In this document: positions 43,872-54,602 of the stretch, in pieces | How positions within the stretch are numbered: the first letter of the stretch is position 1 | Layout: the number at the start of each line of letters is the position of its first letter | Source of the DNA: Paracoccaceae bacterium | Lineage (GTDB): Bacteria; Pseudomonadota; Alphaproteobacteria; Rhodobacterales; Rhodobacteraceae | Direction of reading: 5' to 3' | NCBI GenBank assembly: GCA_011389685.1 | Contig: JAABTV010000017.1 | Location: forward strand, 1-60,999 | Length of the DNA stretch: 60,999 nt | Translations under genes and position numbers: made by a program | The notes under the pieces: model-generated | Database searches by the model: none | The model's input: only the letters and a program-made list of their open reading frames with translations | Told to the model about the DNA's origin: nothing

Positions 43872-45986
43872 ATGAGCGATCAGGTCACCCTTACGCGCGA
43901 CGGCGATATCGCCGTGGTCACAGTTGACAACCCGCCGGTCAATGCGCTTGGCACCGCGGTGCGGCAGGGCCTTTTCAAGGCGATGGAGGAGATCGACGCC
44001 GACGCTGGGATCAAGGCCGCGATCATCATCGGCGCGGGGCGCACCTTTCCGGCAGGGGCGGATATCCGCGAATTCGGGCAGGCGCCGCAACCGCCCGCGC
44101 TGTGGGAGGTCTGCACCCGGATCGAGGACACGACCAAGCCGGTGATCGCCGCGATCCACGGCACGGCGCTTGGTGGCGGGCTCGAAATCTCGCTTGGCTG
44201 TCATTACCGCATCGGCGATCCCAAGGGCCGGGTCGGCCTGCCCGAGGTGTTGATCGGCGTCATGCCCGGCGCGGGTGGCACCATCCGCCTGCCGCGCATC
44301 GCGGGTATCGAGGCGGCGCTGGAGATCATGATCTCGGGCCGTCAGGTTGGCGCGCAGGAGGCGTTGTCGCTGGGCATACTCGACCGTCTGGCCGAAACCG
44401 ATCTGCTGGACGGCGCCAAGGCGTATGCCCGCGAGCTGATCGACGGGGGTGCCGCCCCGCGCAAGACCTCGCAACGCAGCGAGGGGCTTGGAACGGAGGC
44501 CGAGAATGCCGCCGCGCTTGACGCTGCGCGCAATGGAATCGTGAAGAAGGCCAAGGGGCTCTATTCCCCCGCCCGCATGGTCGATTCGATGGAATATTCG
44601 CTTTCGCATTCGCTGCATGACGCCTCGATCTATGAGCGCGACTGCTTCATGGAATGCCTTGAAACGCCGCAGCAAAAGGGGCTGGTTCATGCCTTTTTCG
44701 CCGAACGCGCCAGCGCCAAGGTGCCCGAGAACGGCCGTGCCGATCCGCGCCCGCTGCACAGGATCGGAGTGATCGGTGGCGGCACGATGGGGGCGGGCAT
44801 TACCGTTGCCGCGCTCAATGCCGGGCTTGAGGTCACCATGGTCGAGCGTGACGAGGAAAGCATCGCGCGTGGCAAACAGAATGTCGAAAAGGTCTATGCC
44901 CGCGATGTCGAGAAAGGGCGCAAGACCGAAGAGCAGAAGGCCGCGATCATGGCGCGCTATACGCCGTCGACCTCCTATGACGATCTTGGCGATGCCGATC
45001 TGATCATCGAGGCCGTGTTCGAGAACATGGATGTGAAGAAAGAGGTGTTCGCCACGCTCGACAAGGTGGCCAAACCGGGGGCGGTCCTGGCCTCGAACAC
45101 GTCTTACCTCGATATCGACGAGATCGCCTCGGCCACGTCGCGGCCCGAGGATGTGATCGGGCTGCATTTCTTCTCGCCCGCCAACATCATGCGGCTGCTG
45201 GAAATCGTGATCCCGAGCAAGGCGGCCGACGACGCCATCGCCACCGGGTTCGATCTGGCCAAGAAGATGAAGAAGGTGCCGGTCCGCGCCGGGCTTTGCG
45301 ACGGGTTCATCGGCAACCGCATCCTTGGCAAATACGCCACCGCCGCGGCCTATATGGTCGAAGACGGGGCCTCGCCCTACATGGTGGACGAGGCGCTGGT
45401 GAATTTCGGCTATCCGATGGGGATTCACGCGATGGGCGATCTCGCCGGACTGGATATCGGCTGGTCCAACCGCAAGAACAAGGCCGCGACGCGCCCCAAT
45501 GACGGACGCTATGCCGGCACGATTGCCGACCGGCTTTGCGAGAACGGCTGGTTCGGTCAGAAGACCGGCAAGGGCTGGTATGTCTACAAGGAAGGCGACC
45601 GCCGTGGCACCCCGAACCCCGACGCCGAGAAGATCATCGACGAGGCGCGCCGCGATCTGGGCATCACGCCGCGCGAATTCACTGAGGACGAGATCATCCG
45701 CCGCTATCTCGCCGCGATGATCAACGAGGGCGCCAAGGTTTTGGAAGAGGGCATCGCGCTCAAACCCTCGGATATCGACGTGACCTTCCTGTTTGGCTAT
45801 GGCTTTCCGCGCTATCGCGGCGGGCCGATGAAATATGCCGACATGTATGGCCTTGAAAACGTGCTGAACGATCTGCGCGAATTCGAGAAGGAAGACCCCA
45901 AGTTCTGGAAACCGGCGCAACTGATCGTCGACATGGTCGAAAAGGGCGAAACCTTTGACGACCTCAACAAACGCGCCGCAAGCTGA
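43872..45986 (+). CDS. fadJ: Multifunctional fatty-acid oxidation protein (enoyl-CoA hydratase/3-hydroxyacyl-CoA dehydrogenase)
   Basis: The 704-residue protein combines an N-terminal enoyl-CoA hydratase (residues 1-~190; HGTALGGGLEISLGCHYRI and GLPEVLIGVMPGAGGT carry the two Glu regions) with a C-terminal 3-hydroxyacyl-CoA dehydrogenase (GVIGGGTMGAGI near 298, HFFSPANIMRLLEIV with the catalytic His). It carries out two steps of beta-oxidation. The length fits FadJ/FadB. I chose ATG 43872, after GGGAAGAGAACAGCG, over an extended frame upstream. The two acyl-CoA dehydrogenase genes follow after 10 nt. No thiolase gene is adjacent. Confidence 0.93.
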   Translation: MSDQVTLTRDGDIAVVTVDNPPVNALGTAVRQGLFKAMEEIDADAGIKAAIIIGAGRTFPAGADIREFGQAPQPPALWEVCTRIEDTTKPVIAAIHGTALGGGLEISLGCHYRIGDPKGRVGLPEVLIGVMPGAGGTIRLPRIAGIEAALEIMISGRQVGAQEALSLGILDRLAETDLLDGAKAYARELIDGGAAPRKTSQRSEGLGTEAENAAALDAARNGIVKKAKGLYSPARMVDSMEYSLSHSLHDASIYERDCFMECLETPQQKGLVHAFFAERASAKVPENGRADPRPLHRIGVIGGGTMGAGITVAALNAGLEVTMVERDEESIARGKQNVEKVYARDVEKGRKTEEQKAAIMARYTPSTSYDDLGDADLIIEAVFENMDVKKEVFATLDKVAKPGAVLASNTSYLDIDEIASATSRPEDVIGLHFFSPANIMRLLEIVIPSKAADDAIATGFDLAKKMKKVPVRAGLCDGFIGNRILGKYATAAAYMVEDGASPYMVDEALVNFGYPMGIHAMGDLAGLDIGWSNRKNKAATRPNDGRYAGTIADRLCENGWFGQKTGKGWYVYKEGDRRGTPNPDAEKIIDEARRDLGITPREFTEDEIIRRYLAAMINEGAKVLEEGIALKPSDIDVTFLFGYGFPRYRGGPMKYADMYGLENVLNDLREFEKEDPKFWKPAQLIVDMVEKGETFDDLNKRAAS

Positions 45987-45996
45987 GGAGGCCGGA

Positions 45997-47193
<1,197 letters not shown>

Positions 47194-47205
47194 AGGGAAC
47201 AAGAC

Positions 47206-48300
47206 ATGGAATTCACCCACACCGATACCCGCCGGATGCTGTCCGACACGATCGACCGCTACCTGCGTGACAAATACCCGCTCTCCGCCCGTGTCGAGGC
47301 CGGTCAGTCCGAGCCGGGTTTCCAGCCCGCACAATACGAGGTGCTGGCCGAGCTGGGCGTGATCGCCGCGCTGTTTCCCGAGGATCAGGGCGGGTTCGGC
47401 GGCGAAGGCTTTGACATCGCCGTGGTGTTCGAGGAACTGGGCAAGCGTCTGGTGAACGAGCCGGTGATGGACAACGCGCTTGTCCCCGGGTCGATCCTTG
47501 CCGCCGCGGGTCAGTCGGACGCGGTCGAGAACATCATCGCGGGCACCGCGCGCTATGCGCTGGCCGCCGAGGAGCCGCAGGCGCTTTACGATCTCGCTGA
47601 TGTCGAAACCCGGGCCGAGGCCAAGGGCGACGGCTGGACCCTCACCGGTGCCAAGTCGATGGTGAAATATTCCCCCGGCTGTGACGGGTTCATCGTTTCG
47701 GCGCGCACCGGCAAGGGCATCTCGCTGTTTCTGGTGGCCCCCGATCAGGTGAGCCTGCGCGACTATGCCACCTTTGACGGTGGCTGCGCCTCGGAGCTTG
47801 CGCTGGATGGCGCGGAGGGCCAGTTGCTGGGGAAGGAGGGCGCCGGCGCGGCGATGTTGCAGGAGGCCGCCGACCGGGCCGTTCTGGCGCTTTCGGCCGA
47901 GTCGCTGGGCATCATGCAGACGATCCGCGAGATGACGATCGAATACCTGCGCACCCGAAAGCAATTCGGCGTGGTGATCGGCAAGTTTCAGGCGCTGCAA
48001 CACCGCATGGCGGAAATGCTGCTTGAAATCGAACAGGCGCGCAGCGCGGTGATCAACGCCGCCAATGCGATGGCGCTGGCGGATCCGGAACGTGCCCGGA
48101 TCATCGCCGCGGCGAAATATTCGATTGGAAGGATCGGGCGGCTTGTGGCCGAGGAATCGATTCAGCTGCATGGCGGTATCGCGATGACATGGGAATATGA
48201 CCTGGGGCATTTCGCCAAGCGTCTTGTCATGATCGACCATGAATGGGGCGACCAGGACTTCCACCTTGCCCGGTTCATCGAAGAGGGCCGCGCCGCATGA
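47206..48300 (+). CDS. Acyl-CoA dehydrogenase (subunit 2 of an adjacent pair)
   Basis: The 364-residue protein starts MEFTHTDTRRMLSDTIDRYL and contains LGVIAALFPEDQGGFGGEGFD, EYLRTRKQFGVVIGKFQALQHRMAEML and ESIQLHGGIAMTWEYDLGHFAKR. These fit the acyl-CoA dehydrogenase C-terminal domain. The middle beta domain is diverged (SPGCDGFIVSARTGKGISLF). It probably forms an alpha2beta2 complex with its upstream neighbour. A strong hairpin lies 7 nt after its stop. Confidence 0.88.
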   Translation: MEFTHTDTRRMLSDTIDRYLRDKYPLSARVEAGQSEPGFQPAQYEVLAELGVIAALFPEDQGGFGGEGFDIAVVFEELGKRLVNEPVMDNALVPGSILAAAGQSDAVENIIAGTARYALAAEEPQALYDLADVETRAEAKGDGWTLTGAKSMVKYSPGCDGFIVSARTGKGISLFLVAPDQVSLRDYATFDGGCASELALDGAEGQLLGKEGAGAAMLQEAADRAVLALSAESLGIMQTIREMTIEYLRTRKQFGVVIGKFQALQHRMAEMLLEIEQARSAVINAANAMALADPERARIIAAAKYSIGRIGRLVAEESIQLHGGIAMTWEYDLGHFAKRLVMIDHEWGDQDFHLARFIEEGRAA

Positions 48301-48307
48301 CGACAGG

Positions 48308-48329
48308 CGGTCGGGGTGCCCCCCGACCG
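48308..48329 (+). terminator. 9-bp hairpin after the acyl-CoA dehydrogenase pair
   Basis: CGGTCGGGG (48308-48316) and CCCCGACCG (48321-48329) form a perfect stem with loop TGCC. No T-run follows, so it may be an imperfect terminator or stabiliser between the beta-oxidation genes and the FAD oxidase gene 62 nt further on. Confidence 0.5.
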
Positions 48330-48391
48330 ACCATTCGCTTGCCAGCACGCATGACAGGCGTCACATTGCGATGTGAGGGAGACCATCGCAC

Positions 48392-49798
48392 ATGATCGAG
48401 AAACTTCAGGCCATTGTCGGCCCGTCCCATGTTTTGACCGGCGCTGATATGGGTCGTTATTCCCATGATTTCACCCGTTCCTACAACTGGACGCCGCTTG
48501 CCGTCGTCCGGCCCGGATCGACGGCGGAGGTCTCTGAAATCGTGAAACTCGCCAATGAAACCCGCACACCCGTGGTGCCGGTTTCGGGCAATACCGGGCT
48601 GGCCGGGGGGGCGCAGGCCGAGGGCGCGATCATGATCTCGCTCGAACGGATGAACCGCATTCGCGAAATCCGCCCCAAGGCGCGGCTCGCCATTGTCGAG
48701 GCGGGGGTTGTCCTTTCCGAAATCCGCGCGGCGGTCGAGGATCACGGGCTTGTCTTTCCGCTTACCTTCGGGGCACAGGGCAGCGCGATGATCGGTGGCA
48801 ACCTGTCGACAAATGCGGGTGGGTCGAACGTGCTGCGTTATGGCAATACCCGTGACCTGGTGCTGGGCATCGAGGCGGTTCTGCCCGATGGGTCGGTGAT
48901 GGATATCATGTCGGAACTGCACAAGGACAATTCCGGCTATAACCTCAAGCACCTGATGATCGGGGCCGAGGGGACGTTGGGCATCATCACCGGTGCGGTG
49001 CTGAAACTGGTTCCGAAACCGCGCGCCTATGCCACCGCCATGGTGGCCGCGCCCTCGCTCGACGGGGCGCTGACCCTGCTCAACCGGCTGCAGGAGGCCA
49101 CCGGTGGCACGGTCGAGGCCTTCGAGTACATGCCGCGCAGCTATGTCGAACAGCACCTCAAGGTCGTGAAAGGCGCGCGCGAGCCCTTTGATATGCCCCA
49201 TGAGGTGAATATCCTCGTCGAAGTGGGCGCCACGTCGCCACGCGACGCCGACCCCGGGCCGGATGGGCGCGCGCCGGTCTCGTCCTATCTGGAAAGCGTG
49301 CTGGAAGACCTGTTCGAACAGGGGGGCGTTCTGGATGCGGTGGTGGCCCGGAACGAGGCACAGAGACGCGAGATGTGGGCAAGGCGCGAGGCGGCGGCCG
49401 AGGTGACCCTGTCGCGCTTGCCGATCCAGAACAACGATATCGCCGTTCCGCTCGACAAGGTCGCGACCTTCTTTGAACGCGCCGATGGCATGATCGCGCG
49501 CACCGATCCCGGCGCCTTGCCGATGGTGGTGTCGCATCTGGGCGATGGCAACGTGCATTACGCGATATGGCCGCAGACCCAGGACCCGGACACGATGAAC
49601 CGGCTGATGGAAGGGGTCGAGGAAATCGTGCTGGACCTTGGGGGCAGTTTCTCGGCCGAACACGGGATCGGGACCGCGAAACTGCCGTCGATGGCGCGGC
49701 GCAAGAACAAGGTGGCGCTGGCGGCGATGCGGGCGATCAAGGCGGCGCTTGACCCGAATGGAATCATGAACCCGGGCAAGGTGTTGCCGGGGGAATGA
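48392..49798 (+). CDS. FAD-linked dehydrogenase, GlcD/D-2-hydroxyacid type
   Basis: The 468-residue flavoprotein has the FAD_binding_4 domain (PVSGNTGLAGGAQAEGAIMI near residue 65, then GAQGSAMIGGNLSTNAGGSN near 127) and an FAD-oxidase C-terminal domain (HLGDGNVHYAIWPQ and SAEHGIGTAKLPSMARRKN). Members oxidise D-lactate, glycolate or D-2-hydroxyglutarate and pass electrons to the quinone pool or an electron-transfer flavoprotein. The standalone single-chain form points to a D-2-hydroxyglutarate or D-lactate dehydrogenase. A separate promoter is likely because of the hairpin upstream. Confidence 0.9.
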   Translation: MIEKLQAIVGPSHVLTGADMGRYSHDFTRSYNWTPLAVVRPGSTAEVSEIVKLANETRTPVVPVSGNTGLAGGAQAEGAIMISLERMNRIREIRPKARLAIVEAGVVLSEIRAAVEDHGLVFPLTFGAQGSAMIGGNLSTNAGGSNVLRYGNTRDLVLGIEAVLPDGSVMDIMSELHKDNSGYNLKHLMIGAEGTLGIITGAVLKLVPKPRAYATAMVAAPSLDGALTLLNRLQEATGGTVEAFEYMPRSYVEQHLKVVKGAREPFDMPHEVNILVEVGATSPRDADPGPDGRAPVSSYLESVLEDLFEQGGVLDAVVARNEAQRREMWARREAAAEVTLSRLPIQNNDIAVPLDKVATFFERADGMIARTDPGALPMVVSHLGDGNVHYAIWPQTQDPDTMNRLMEGVEEIVLDLGGSFSAEHGIGTAKLPSMARRKNKVALAAMRAIKAALDPNGIMNPGKVLPGE

Positions 49799-49810
49799 GG
49801 GACGGGAGGG

Positions 49811-50716
49811 TCAGTTGCCGTCCTTGAATTCGAGCCCCATCTGGGAATAGCGTTCGCTTTCCTCAAGCCAGTTGGGGCGCACCTTGATCTGCAGGAACAG
49901 GTGGATGCGGCGGCCGAGAAACTCTTCCAGTTCTTCGCGGGCGAGTTTCGAGATCGCCTTGATGGTTTCGCCCTTCTTGCCCAGAACGATCCCCTTGTGA
50001 CCGTCGCGCATGACATAGATCACCTGGTCGATGCGGGCCGACCCGTCCTTGCGTTCTTCCCAGTTCTCGGTTTCGACGGTGATCTGGTAGGGCAGTTCCT
50101 GATGCAGCCGCAGGGTGAGTTTCTCGCGCGTGATCTCGGCGGCGATCATGCGCATCGGCAGATCGGCGATCTGGTCCTCGGGATAGAGCCATGGGCCTTC
50201 GGGGAGCGTTTGGGCAAGCCAGGCGCGTAGATCCTTGGTGCCATGGCCCTTTTCGGCGGAGATGAGAAAGGTCTTCTCGAACGCGAAGCGGTCGTTGAGG
50301 TTTTTCGTGAGTTCAAGGAGTTGCGGTGCCTCGACGCGGTCGATCTTGTTGATGGCAAGGGCGATGTGGCGGGTCGGGGGCATGTCGGCGAGCCCTTCGA
50401 GGATGCGTTCCACGCCCGGGGTGATGCCGCGATGCGCCTCGACCAGAAGCACGGTGACATCGGCATCCGCGGCCCCGCCCCAGGCGGCGGCGACCATGGC
50501 CCGGTCGAGCCTGCGGCGCGGTGTGAAGAGGCCGGGCGTGTCGACAAAGACGATCTGCGCGTCGCCCTCGATGGCCACGCCGCGGATGCGGGCGCGGGTA
50601 GTCTGGACCTTGTGGGTGACGATGCTGACCTTGGCGCCGACCATGTGGTTGAGCAGCGTCGACTTGCCCGCATTGGGCTCTCCGATCAGGGCGACAAAGC
50701 CGCAACGTTTGGTCAT
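49811..50716 (-). CDS. era: GTPase Era
   Basis: The 301-residue GTPase assists maturation of 16S rRNA and the 30S subunit. G1 is [10 protein letters not shown] (residues 11-20), G3 DTPGLF, G4 NKID, and a C-terminal KH domain follows ([21 protein letters not shown] and [20 protein letters not shown]). I chose ATG 50716, which overlaps the rnc stop by 4 nt. An upstream extension overlaps rnc and is Arg-rich. Confidence 0.96.
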   Translation of the reverse strand: MTKRCGFVALIGEPNAGKSTLLNHMVGAKVSIVTHKVQTTRARIRGVAIEGDAQIVFVDTPGLFTPRRRLDRAMVAAAWGGAADADVTVLLVEAHRGITPGVERILEGLADMPPTRHIALAINKIDRVEAPQLLELTKNLNDRFAFEKTFLISAEKGHGTKDLRAWLAQTLPEGPWLYPEDQIADLPMRMIAAEITREKLTLRLHQELPYQITVETENWEERKDGSARIDQVIYVMRDGHKGIVLGKKGETIKAISKLAREELEEFLGRRIHLFLQIKVRPNWLEESERYSQMGLEFKDGN

Positions 50717-51393
50717 GTTTCTACCTTGTCCAGAAGGGCCTTGGCGGCGGCCTGTTCGGCGGCGCGCTTGGAGTTTGCGGTGGCGCGGGCCGCTTCGCCG
50801 ATGGCGAGCCGGGCCTCGATGGTGAAGATCGGCGCGTGGTCGGGGCCTTCGCGATTCAATTCGCTGTAGCTGGGCGGTGGAAGCTGGCGCGCCTGGGCCC
50901 ATTCCTGAAGCGCGGTCTTGGCGTCGCGGGCGTCGGAGTCGACGGTTTTTATCCTTTCACCCCAAAGCCTTAGAATAAGGTCGCGGGAAGCGGGAAATCC
51001 GCCATCGAGATAGACGGCGGCGATCACCGCCTCCATCGCGTCGCCCAGCAGCGCGGTCTTGCGGCGCCCGCCGGTCATCATCTCGGAGCGCCCGATCTTG
51101 AGCACGGCGCCGAGGTCGATCTCGCGCGCGATTTCGGCGCAGGCTTCCTTGCGCACCAGCGTGTTGAAGCGCGGGGCGAGCTGGCCTTCGCTGGCGTCGG
51201 GGTCGTGATCGAGCACGGCCTCGGCCATGACGAGGCCCAGCACGCGATCACCGAGAAATTCCAGCCGCTGATTGTCGCCGCGCGTGGGCGAGGAAATCGA
51301 CGCATGGGTCAGCGCACGGAGCAAGAGCCCGGGATCGGCGAAACTGTGCCCGAGCCGGGTTTCGAATTCCTTAATGTCGCGTGCGAGTTTCAT
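50713..51393 (-). CDS. rnc: Ribonuclease III
   Basis: The 226-residue enzyme cleaves double-stranded RNA, including rRNA precursors. The signature [13 protein letters not shown] (residues 41-53, catalytic Asp49) and [18 protein letters not shown] with the second catalytic acid are present. A C-terminal dsRNA-binding domain ([20 protein letters not shown] and [13 protein letters not shown]) follows. I used ATG 51393; the frame upstream overlaps lepB. It lies between lepB and era, as in most alphaproteobacteria. Confidence 0.96.
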   Translation of the reverse strand: MKLARDIKEFETRLGHSFADPGLLLRALTHASISSPTRGDNQRLEFLGDRVLGLVMAEAVLDHDPDASEGQLAPRFNTLVRKEACAEIAREIDLGAVLKIGRSEMMTGGRRKTALLGDAMEAVIAAVYLDGGFPASRDLILRLWGERIKTVDSDARDAKTALQEWAQARQLPPPSYSELNREGPDHAPIFTIEARLAIGEAARATANSKRAAEQAAAKALLDKVET

Positions 51394-51448
51394 GACAGGC
51401 CCTGAATGGAGCGAAAGCCGGGCGCTGTCCAGATGCGCGGCGCGATGA

Positions 51449-52285
51449 TCAGTCGATCGCCTGGAAATAGCGGTCGGAGCGCCATGTCCAGAAGAACAGC
51501 ATCGAGCGGCCGGCCGAAGAGAACATGATCCGGTCGGCACGGCCGATGAGGTCTTCGTAAGGCACGTAGCCGACGCCGCCCGCGGTCTGGGCGACGCGGC
51601 TGTCGGTGGAATTGTCGCGGTTGTCGCCCATGAAGAAATAATGCCCGTCGGGCACGGTATAGACGCCGGTATTGTCCGAACCTTGCCGGGTCACGTTCAG
51701 GACAGCATGTTTGAGACCGTTCGGGAGCGTTTCCCAATACCTTGATTTTTCACAGATTCCACCGGCACCGACCGGGCCGTTCTCGCAGCGCGGGGTGCGG
51801 CCTTCGGGGCCCTGAGGTTCGAAGCGTTCGGTGAAGGTGCCGGCGGGTTCGGTGGGGGCCGGGGTGCCGTTGATGACGAGCTGCCCGTCCTGCATCTGGA
51901 TCTTGTCGCCGGGCAGGCCGATCAGGCGCTTGATGTAATCCGAGCCCGAAACCGGGTGGCGGAACACGACGACATCACCGCGTTCGGGGTCGCCGCCCCA
52001 GATGCGGGAATTGTCGGACTGCATCCATCCGCAGATATCCTCGGCGTCGATATCGAGCCCGACACTGGCGATGCGGATCGACGGGCAGGAGGCATAGGAA
52101 TAGCCGTAAGCCATTTTGTTCACGAACAAAAAATCGCCGATCAGCAGCGTGTCCTTCATCGAGCCGGAGGGAATCCAGAACGGTTGAAAGAACAGGGTGC
52201 GGAAGATCCCGGCGATGAGAAGCGCATAGATGATCGTCTTGATCGTCTCGATCACCGAGCCTGCGAAGCTGCTCTTTTCGGCCAT
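51449..52285 (-). CDS. lepB: Signal peptidase I
   Basis: The 278-residue inner-membrane protease removes signal peptides from exported proteins. One N-terminal membrane helix ([17 protein letters not shown]) precedes the catalytic [10 protein letters not shown] (Ser42) and [14 protein letters not shown] (Lys119), and the C-terminal box [12 protein letters not shown] Cys-containing insertion ([16 protein letters not shown]...CGWMQ) may hold a disulfide. I chose ATG 52285 over the TTG one codon earlier. It lies upstream of rnc. Confidence 0.95.
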   Translation of the reverse strand: MAEKSSFAGSVIETIKTIIYALLIAGIFRTLFFQPFWIPSGSMKDTLLIGDFLFVNKMAYGYSYASCPSIRIASVGLDIDAEDICGWMQSDNSRIWGGDPERGDVVVFRHPVSGSDYIKRLIGLPGDKIQMQDGQLVINGTPAPTEPAGTFTERFEPQGPEGRTPRCENGPVGAGGICEKSRYWETLPNGLKHAVLNVTRQGSDNTGVYTVPDGHYFFMGDNRDNSTDSRVAQTAGGVGYVPYEDLIGRADRIMFSSAGRSMLFFWTWRSDRYFQAID

Positions 52286-52365
52286 CAATGGAACTCCTCG
52301 GGCAAGGTTGCGCTCGCTTCATGCGGGGCGGGGGCGGGGGTGTCAAGGCCATGTGCGGAAAGCCG

Positions 52366-52475
52366 GGTTAACGGGGCTTTTCGGCGCCGAATCGGGGGGT
52401 GACATCCGGCTGACATTCGGCTGTCGCCCGGCTGCCGGGGTGTTGGGCGACGGGTTCGGGCCGGGCGGTTAACGC
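52366..52475. repeat. GTTAAC-bounded ~110-bp dispersed repeat (copy 2)
   Basis: GGTTAACG (52366) opens the element. GGGGGGTGACATCCGGCTG (52394-52412) is identical to copy 1. Three 11-bp units follow (52407-52439), and GGTTAACGC (52467-52475) closes it and supplies the TAA stop of acpS. The distances between parts equal those of copy 1 at 30618-30728 to within 1 bp. Confidence 0.8.
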
Positions 52476-52921
52476 AGCGCTCGGTGATCGGCGCGGGTTG
52501 TGGGCGGTGTCGTGTCGGATTCGGGCAATGGGCGGGCCTCGATCAGCACGAAAGCCTGCGCCCAGGGGTGATCGTCGGTGAGGGTGACATGAATGATCGC
52601 CTCGTGGCCCGGCGGGGTCATTTCGTCGAGCCGTTCGCGGGCCCAGCCGGTGACATGCATCACCGGCTGGCCGGTGGAGATATTCGAGACCGCCATGTCC
52701 TTCCACGCGATGCCCATGCGCAACCCGGTGCCGAGCGCCTTGGAGCACGCCTCTTTCGCGGCCCAACGCTTGGCATAGGTGCCCGGCGTGTCGCGGCGGC
52801 GCTCGGCCTTGCGTTGCTCGATCTCGGTGAAGACGCGGTTGCGGAAACGGTTGCCGAAGCGATCGAGCGTGCGCGCGATGCGGTCGATATTCGCGAGATC
52901 CGTGCCGATGCCGAGGATCAT
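52469..52921 (-). CDS. acpS: Holo-[acyl-carrier-protein] synthase
   Basis: The 150-residue phosphopantetheinyl transferase activates acyl carrier protein. [20 protein letters not shown] (Asp8 as metal ligand) and [18 protein letters not shown] (the second metal-ligand Glu) match AcpS. The length is a little above the usual ~125-140 because of a C-terminal Pro/Thr tail. Its stop lies in the terminal GTTAAC of the dispersed repeat. I chose ATG 52921; the frame upstream is not conserved in character. Confidence 0.93.
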   Translation of the reverse strand: MILGIGTDLANIDRIARTLDRFGNRFRNRVFTEIEQRKAERRRDTPGTYAKRWAAKEACSKALGTGLRMGIAWKDMAVSNISTGQPVMHVTGWARERLDEMTPPGHEAIIHVTLTDDHPWAQAFVLIEARPLPESDTTPPTTRADHRALR

Positions 52922-52992
52922 GGGTGCCCCGGTCCGGGCTCTGATGTGACCTGTCCGCTGGCCCGGGGTGAAACGGTGCAAACCGGGACGGG

Positions 52993-53036
52993 CAAGAATT
53001 TTCGAAAATTCTTGTAAAATTTTTCCGAAAAATTTT
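52993..53036. repeat. Two adjacent perfect AT-rich palindromes
   Basis: A 22-bp perfect palindrome (52993-53014; half-site CAAGAATTTTC) and a 21-bp one (53016-53036; AAAATTTTTC, centre C, GAAAAATTTT) are separated by 1 nt. They lie in the gap between pdxJ and acpS, inside a window that is otherwise strongly GC-rich. They could act as a terminator after pdxJ, or as a protein-binding site. Confidence 0.8.
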
Positions 53037-53048
53037 GGTCGGCGTGGG

Positions 53049-53798
53049 TCACGCGCGGGCCTCGTCCATCAGGCGGCGCATTTCGCTGAGCGCGGCGGGC
53101 AGGCCGATGAAGATCGACTCGGCAATGAGGAAATGGCCGATATTGAGTTCCATCACTTCGGGAAGGGCGGCGACGGGTTTCACGGTGTCGAAGGTCAGGC
53201 CGTGGCCGGCATGGACCTCGAGCCCGAGCGAATGGGCCAGCGCCGACATCTCGCGCAGGCGCGCAAGCTCGGCGTCGCGTTCGGCGAATTTGCCCTCATG
53301 GTGCAGATCGCAATAGGCGCCGGTATGAAGCTCGACCACCTGCGCGCCGATCCGGGCGGCGGCTTCGACCTGGGCGATGTCGGCGGCGATGAACAGCGAG
53401 ACGCGGCAGCCCGCCGCGCGCAGGGGGGCGATGTAATGGGCGAGGCGGTTTTCCTCGCGCGCGACCTCGAGCCCGCCTTCGGTGGTGCGTTCCTCGCGCT
53501 TTTCGGGCACGATGCAGACGGCGTGGGGCACGTGGCGCAGCGCGATCTTCTGCATCTCGTCGGTGGCGGCCATCTCGAAATTGAGTGGCACCGAAAGGCC
53601 GGCGATCAGCGCCTCGATATCGGCGTCGCCGATATGGCGGCGGTCTTCGCGCAGATGCGCGGTGATGCCGTCGGCACCGGCCTGTTCGGCCAGTAAGGCG
53701 GCGCGCAGCGGGTCGGGATAGGCGCTGCCGCGGGCGTTGCGGACGGTGGCGACGTGGTCGATATTCACGCCGAGGCGGAGTTGGCCCGGTTGTGTCAT
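53049..53798 (-). CDS. pdxJ: Pyridoxine 5'-phosphate synthase
   Basis: The 249-residue TIM-barrel enzyme condenses 1-deoxy-xylulose 5-phosphate with 3-amino-2-oxopropyl phosphate to form pyridoxine 5'-phosphate. [16 protein letters not shown] near the N-terminus, [16 protein letters not shown] near 40-55, and [15 protein letters not shown] near 190-205 are diagnostic. It lies upstream of acpS on the same strand, with the AT-rich palindromes between. Confidence 0.96.
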   Translation of the reverse strand: MTQPGQLRLGVNIDHVATVRNARGSAYPDPLRAALLAEQAGADGITAHLREDRRHIGDADIEALIAGLSVPLNFEMAATDEMQKIALRHVPHAVCIVPEKREERTTEGGLEVAREENRLAHYIAPLRAAGCRVSLFIAADIAQVEAAARIGAQVVELHTGAYCDLHHEGKFAERDAELARLREMSALAHSLGLEVHAGHGLTFDTVKPVAALPEVMELNIGHFLIAESIFIGLPAALSEMRRLMDEARA

Positions 53799-53880
53799 GC
53801 AGTGATTCCCTCGATCTTTGGTGTCAAGGTAATGACTTTGCGTGTCGGGGTGAATCGGTTATTGGCCTGCCCGGGACGGG

Positions 53881-54543
53881 TCAGTCGCCGGGTGCGCCGT
53901 CCTTGGCCTTGGCCTCGGCGCGTTTGCGCTTGAGCGAGTCCAGTTTCGCCTTGAGCCGGCCCTTGCGGCGGTTCTGGTAAGCGCGGATCACCGGCACCGC
54001 GAGGTAATAGCAGATCGAGGCGGTGATGATTCCGGGGATGATGCCGCCGATCATGTAGGGAAAGAACACCTCGTCATAGAAAAGCGAGAGCCGGTGCCAG
54101 TCTTGCGGCTGTCCGGTCAGGATGGCCTTGAAGTTCAGCCACAGGTCGGCCCATGCGTCGCCGAATTTCAGGGCCAGCGAGCGTTCGGCGCTGACCGGGT
54201 CGAATTCGGTTCCCAGGAGCCAGTGGCCGGTTCCCAGCGAGACCATCGCGATCGGGACGTAGGTGAGCGGGTTGCCGAAGAAGGTGGCCAGGAGCGCGGC
54301 CACGATATTGCCCTGCATCAGCCGTGCGAGGATGACGGCGATGAAGAAATGCAGCCCGTAGAACGGGGTGAAGGTGGTAAAGACGCCGGCCCAGATGCCG
54401 CGCGAGATCCGGTGCGGCGGGTCGGGCAGGCGGTGCAGGCGGTGACGGATATATTGCGCCGCGCGCCACCAACCGCCGCGTGGAAAGAAGAATTCCGCCA
54501 CGATCTTCCAGATCGGCCGTTTGTCGCGTCGTCTGAAGACCAA
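53881..54543 (-). CDS. DUF2062-domain membrane protein
   Basis: The 220-residue protein carries the DUF2062 pattern (HRISRGIWAGVFTTFTPFYGLHFFIAVILARLMQGNIVAALLATFFGNPLTYVPIA) with several membrane helices and a Lys/Arg-rich cytoplasmic tail (RRKGRLKAKLDSLKRKRAEAKAKD). The function is unknown. In Rhodobacterales this gene commonly lies between rsh and pdxJ. Confidence 0.88.
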   Translation of the reverse strand: MVFRRRDKRPIWKIVAEFFFPRGGWWRAAQYIRHRLHRLPDPPHRISRGIWAGVFTTFTPFYGLHFFIAVILARLMQGNIVAALLATFFGNPLTYVPIAMVSLGTGHWLLGTEFDPVSAERSLALKFGDAWADLWLNFKAILTGQPQDWHRLSLFYDEVFFPYMIGGIIPGIITASICYYLAVPVIRAYQNRRKGRLKAKLDSLKRKRAEAKAKDGAPGD

Positions 54544-54602
54544 CGGTCCTCTCTCCTTCCTACGGTGCCCGGATCCCGTGTCACCCTTGCGGGAGGGGGG
54601 CG

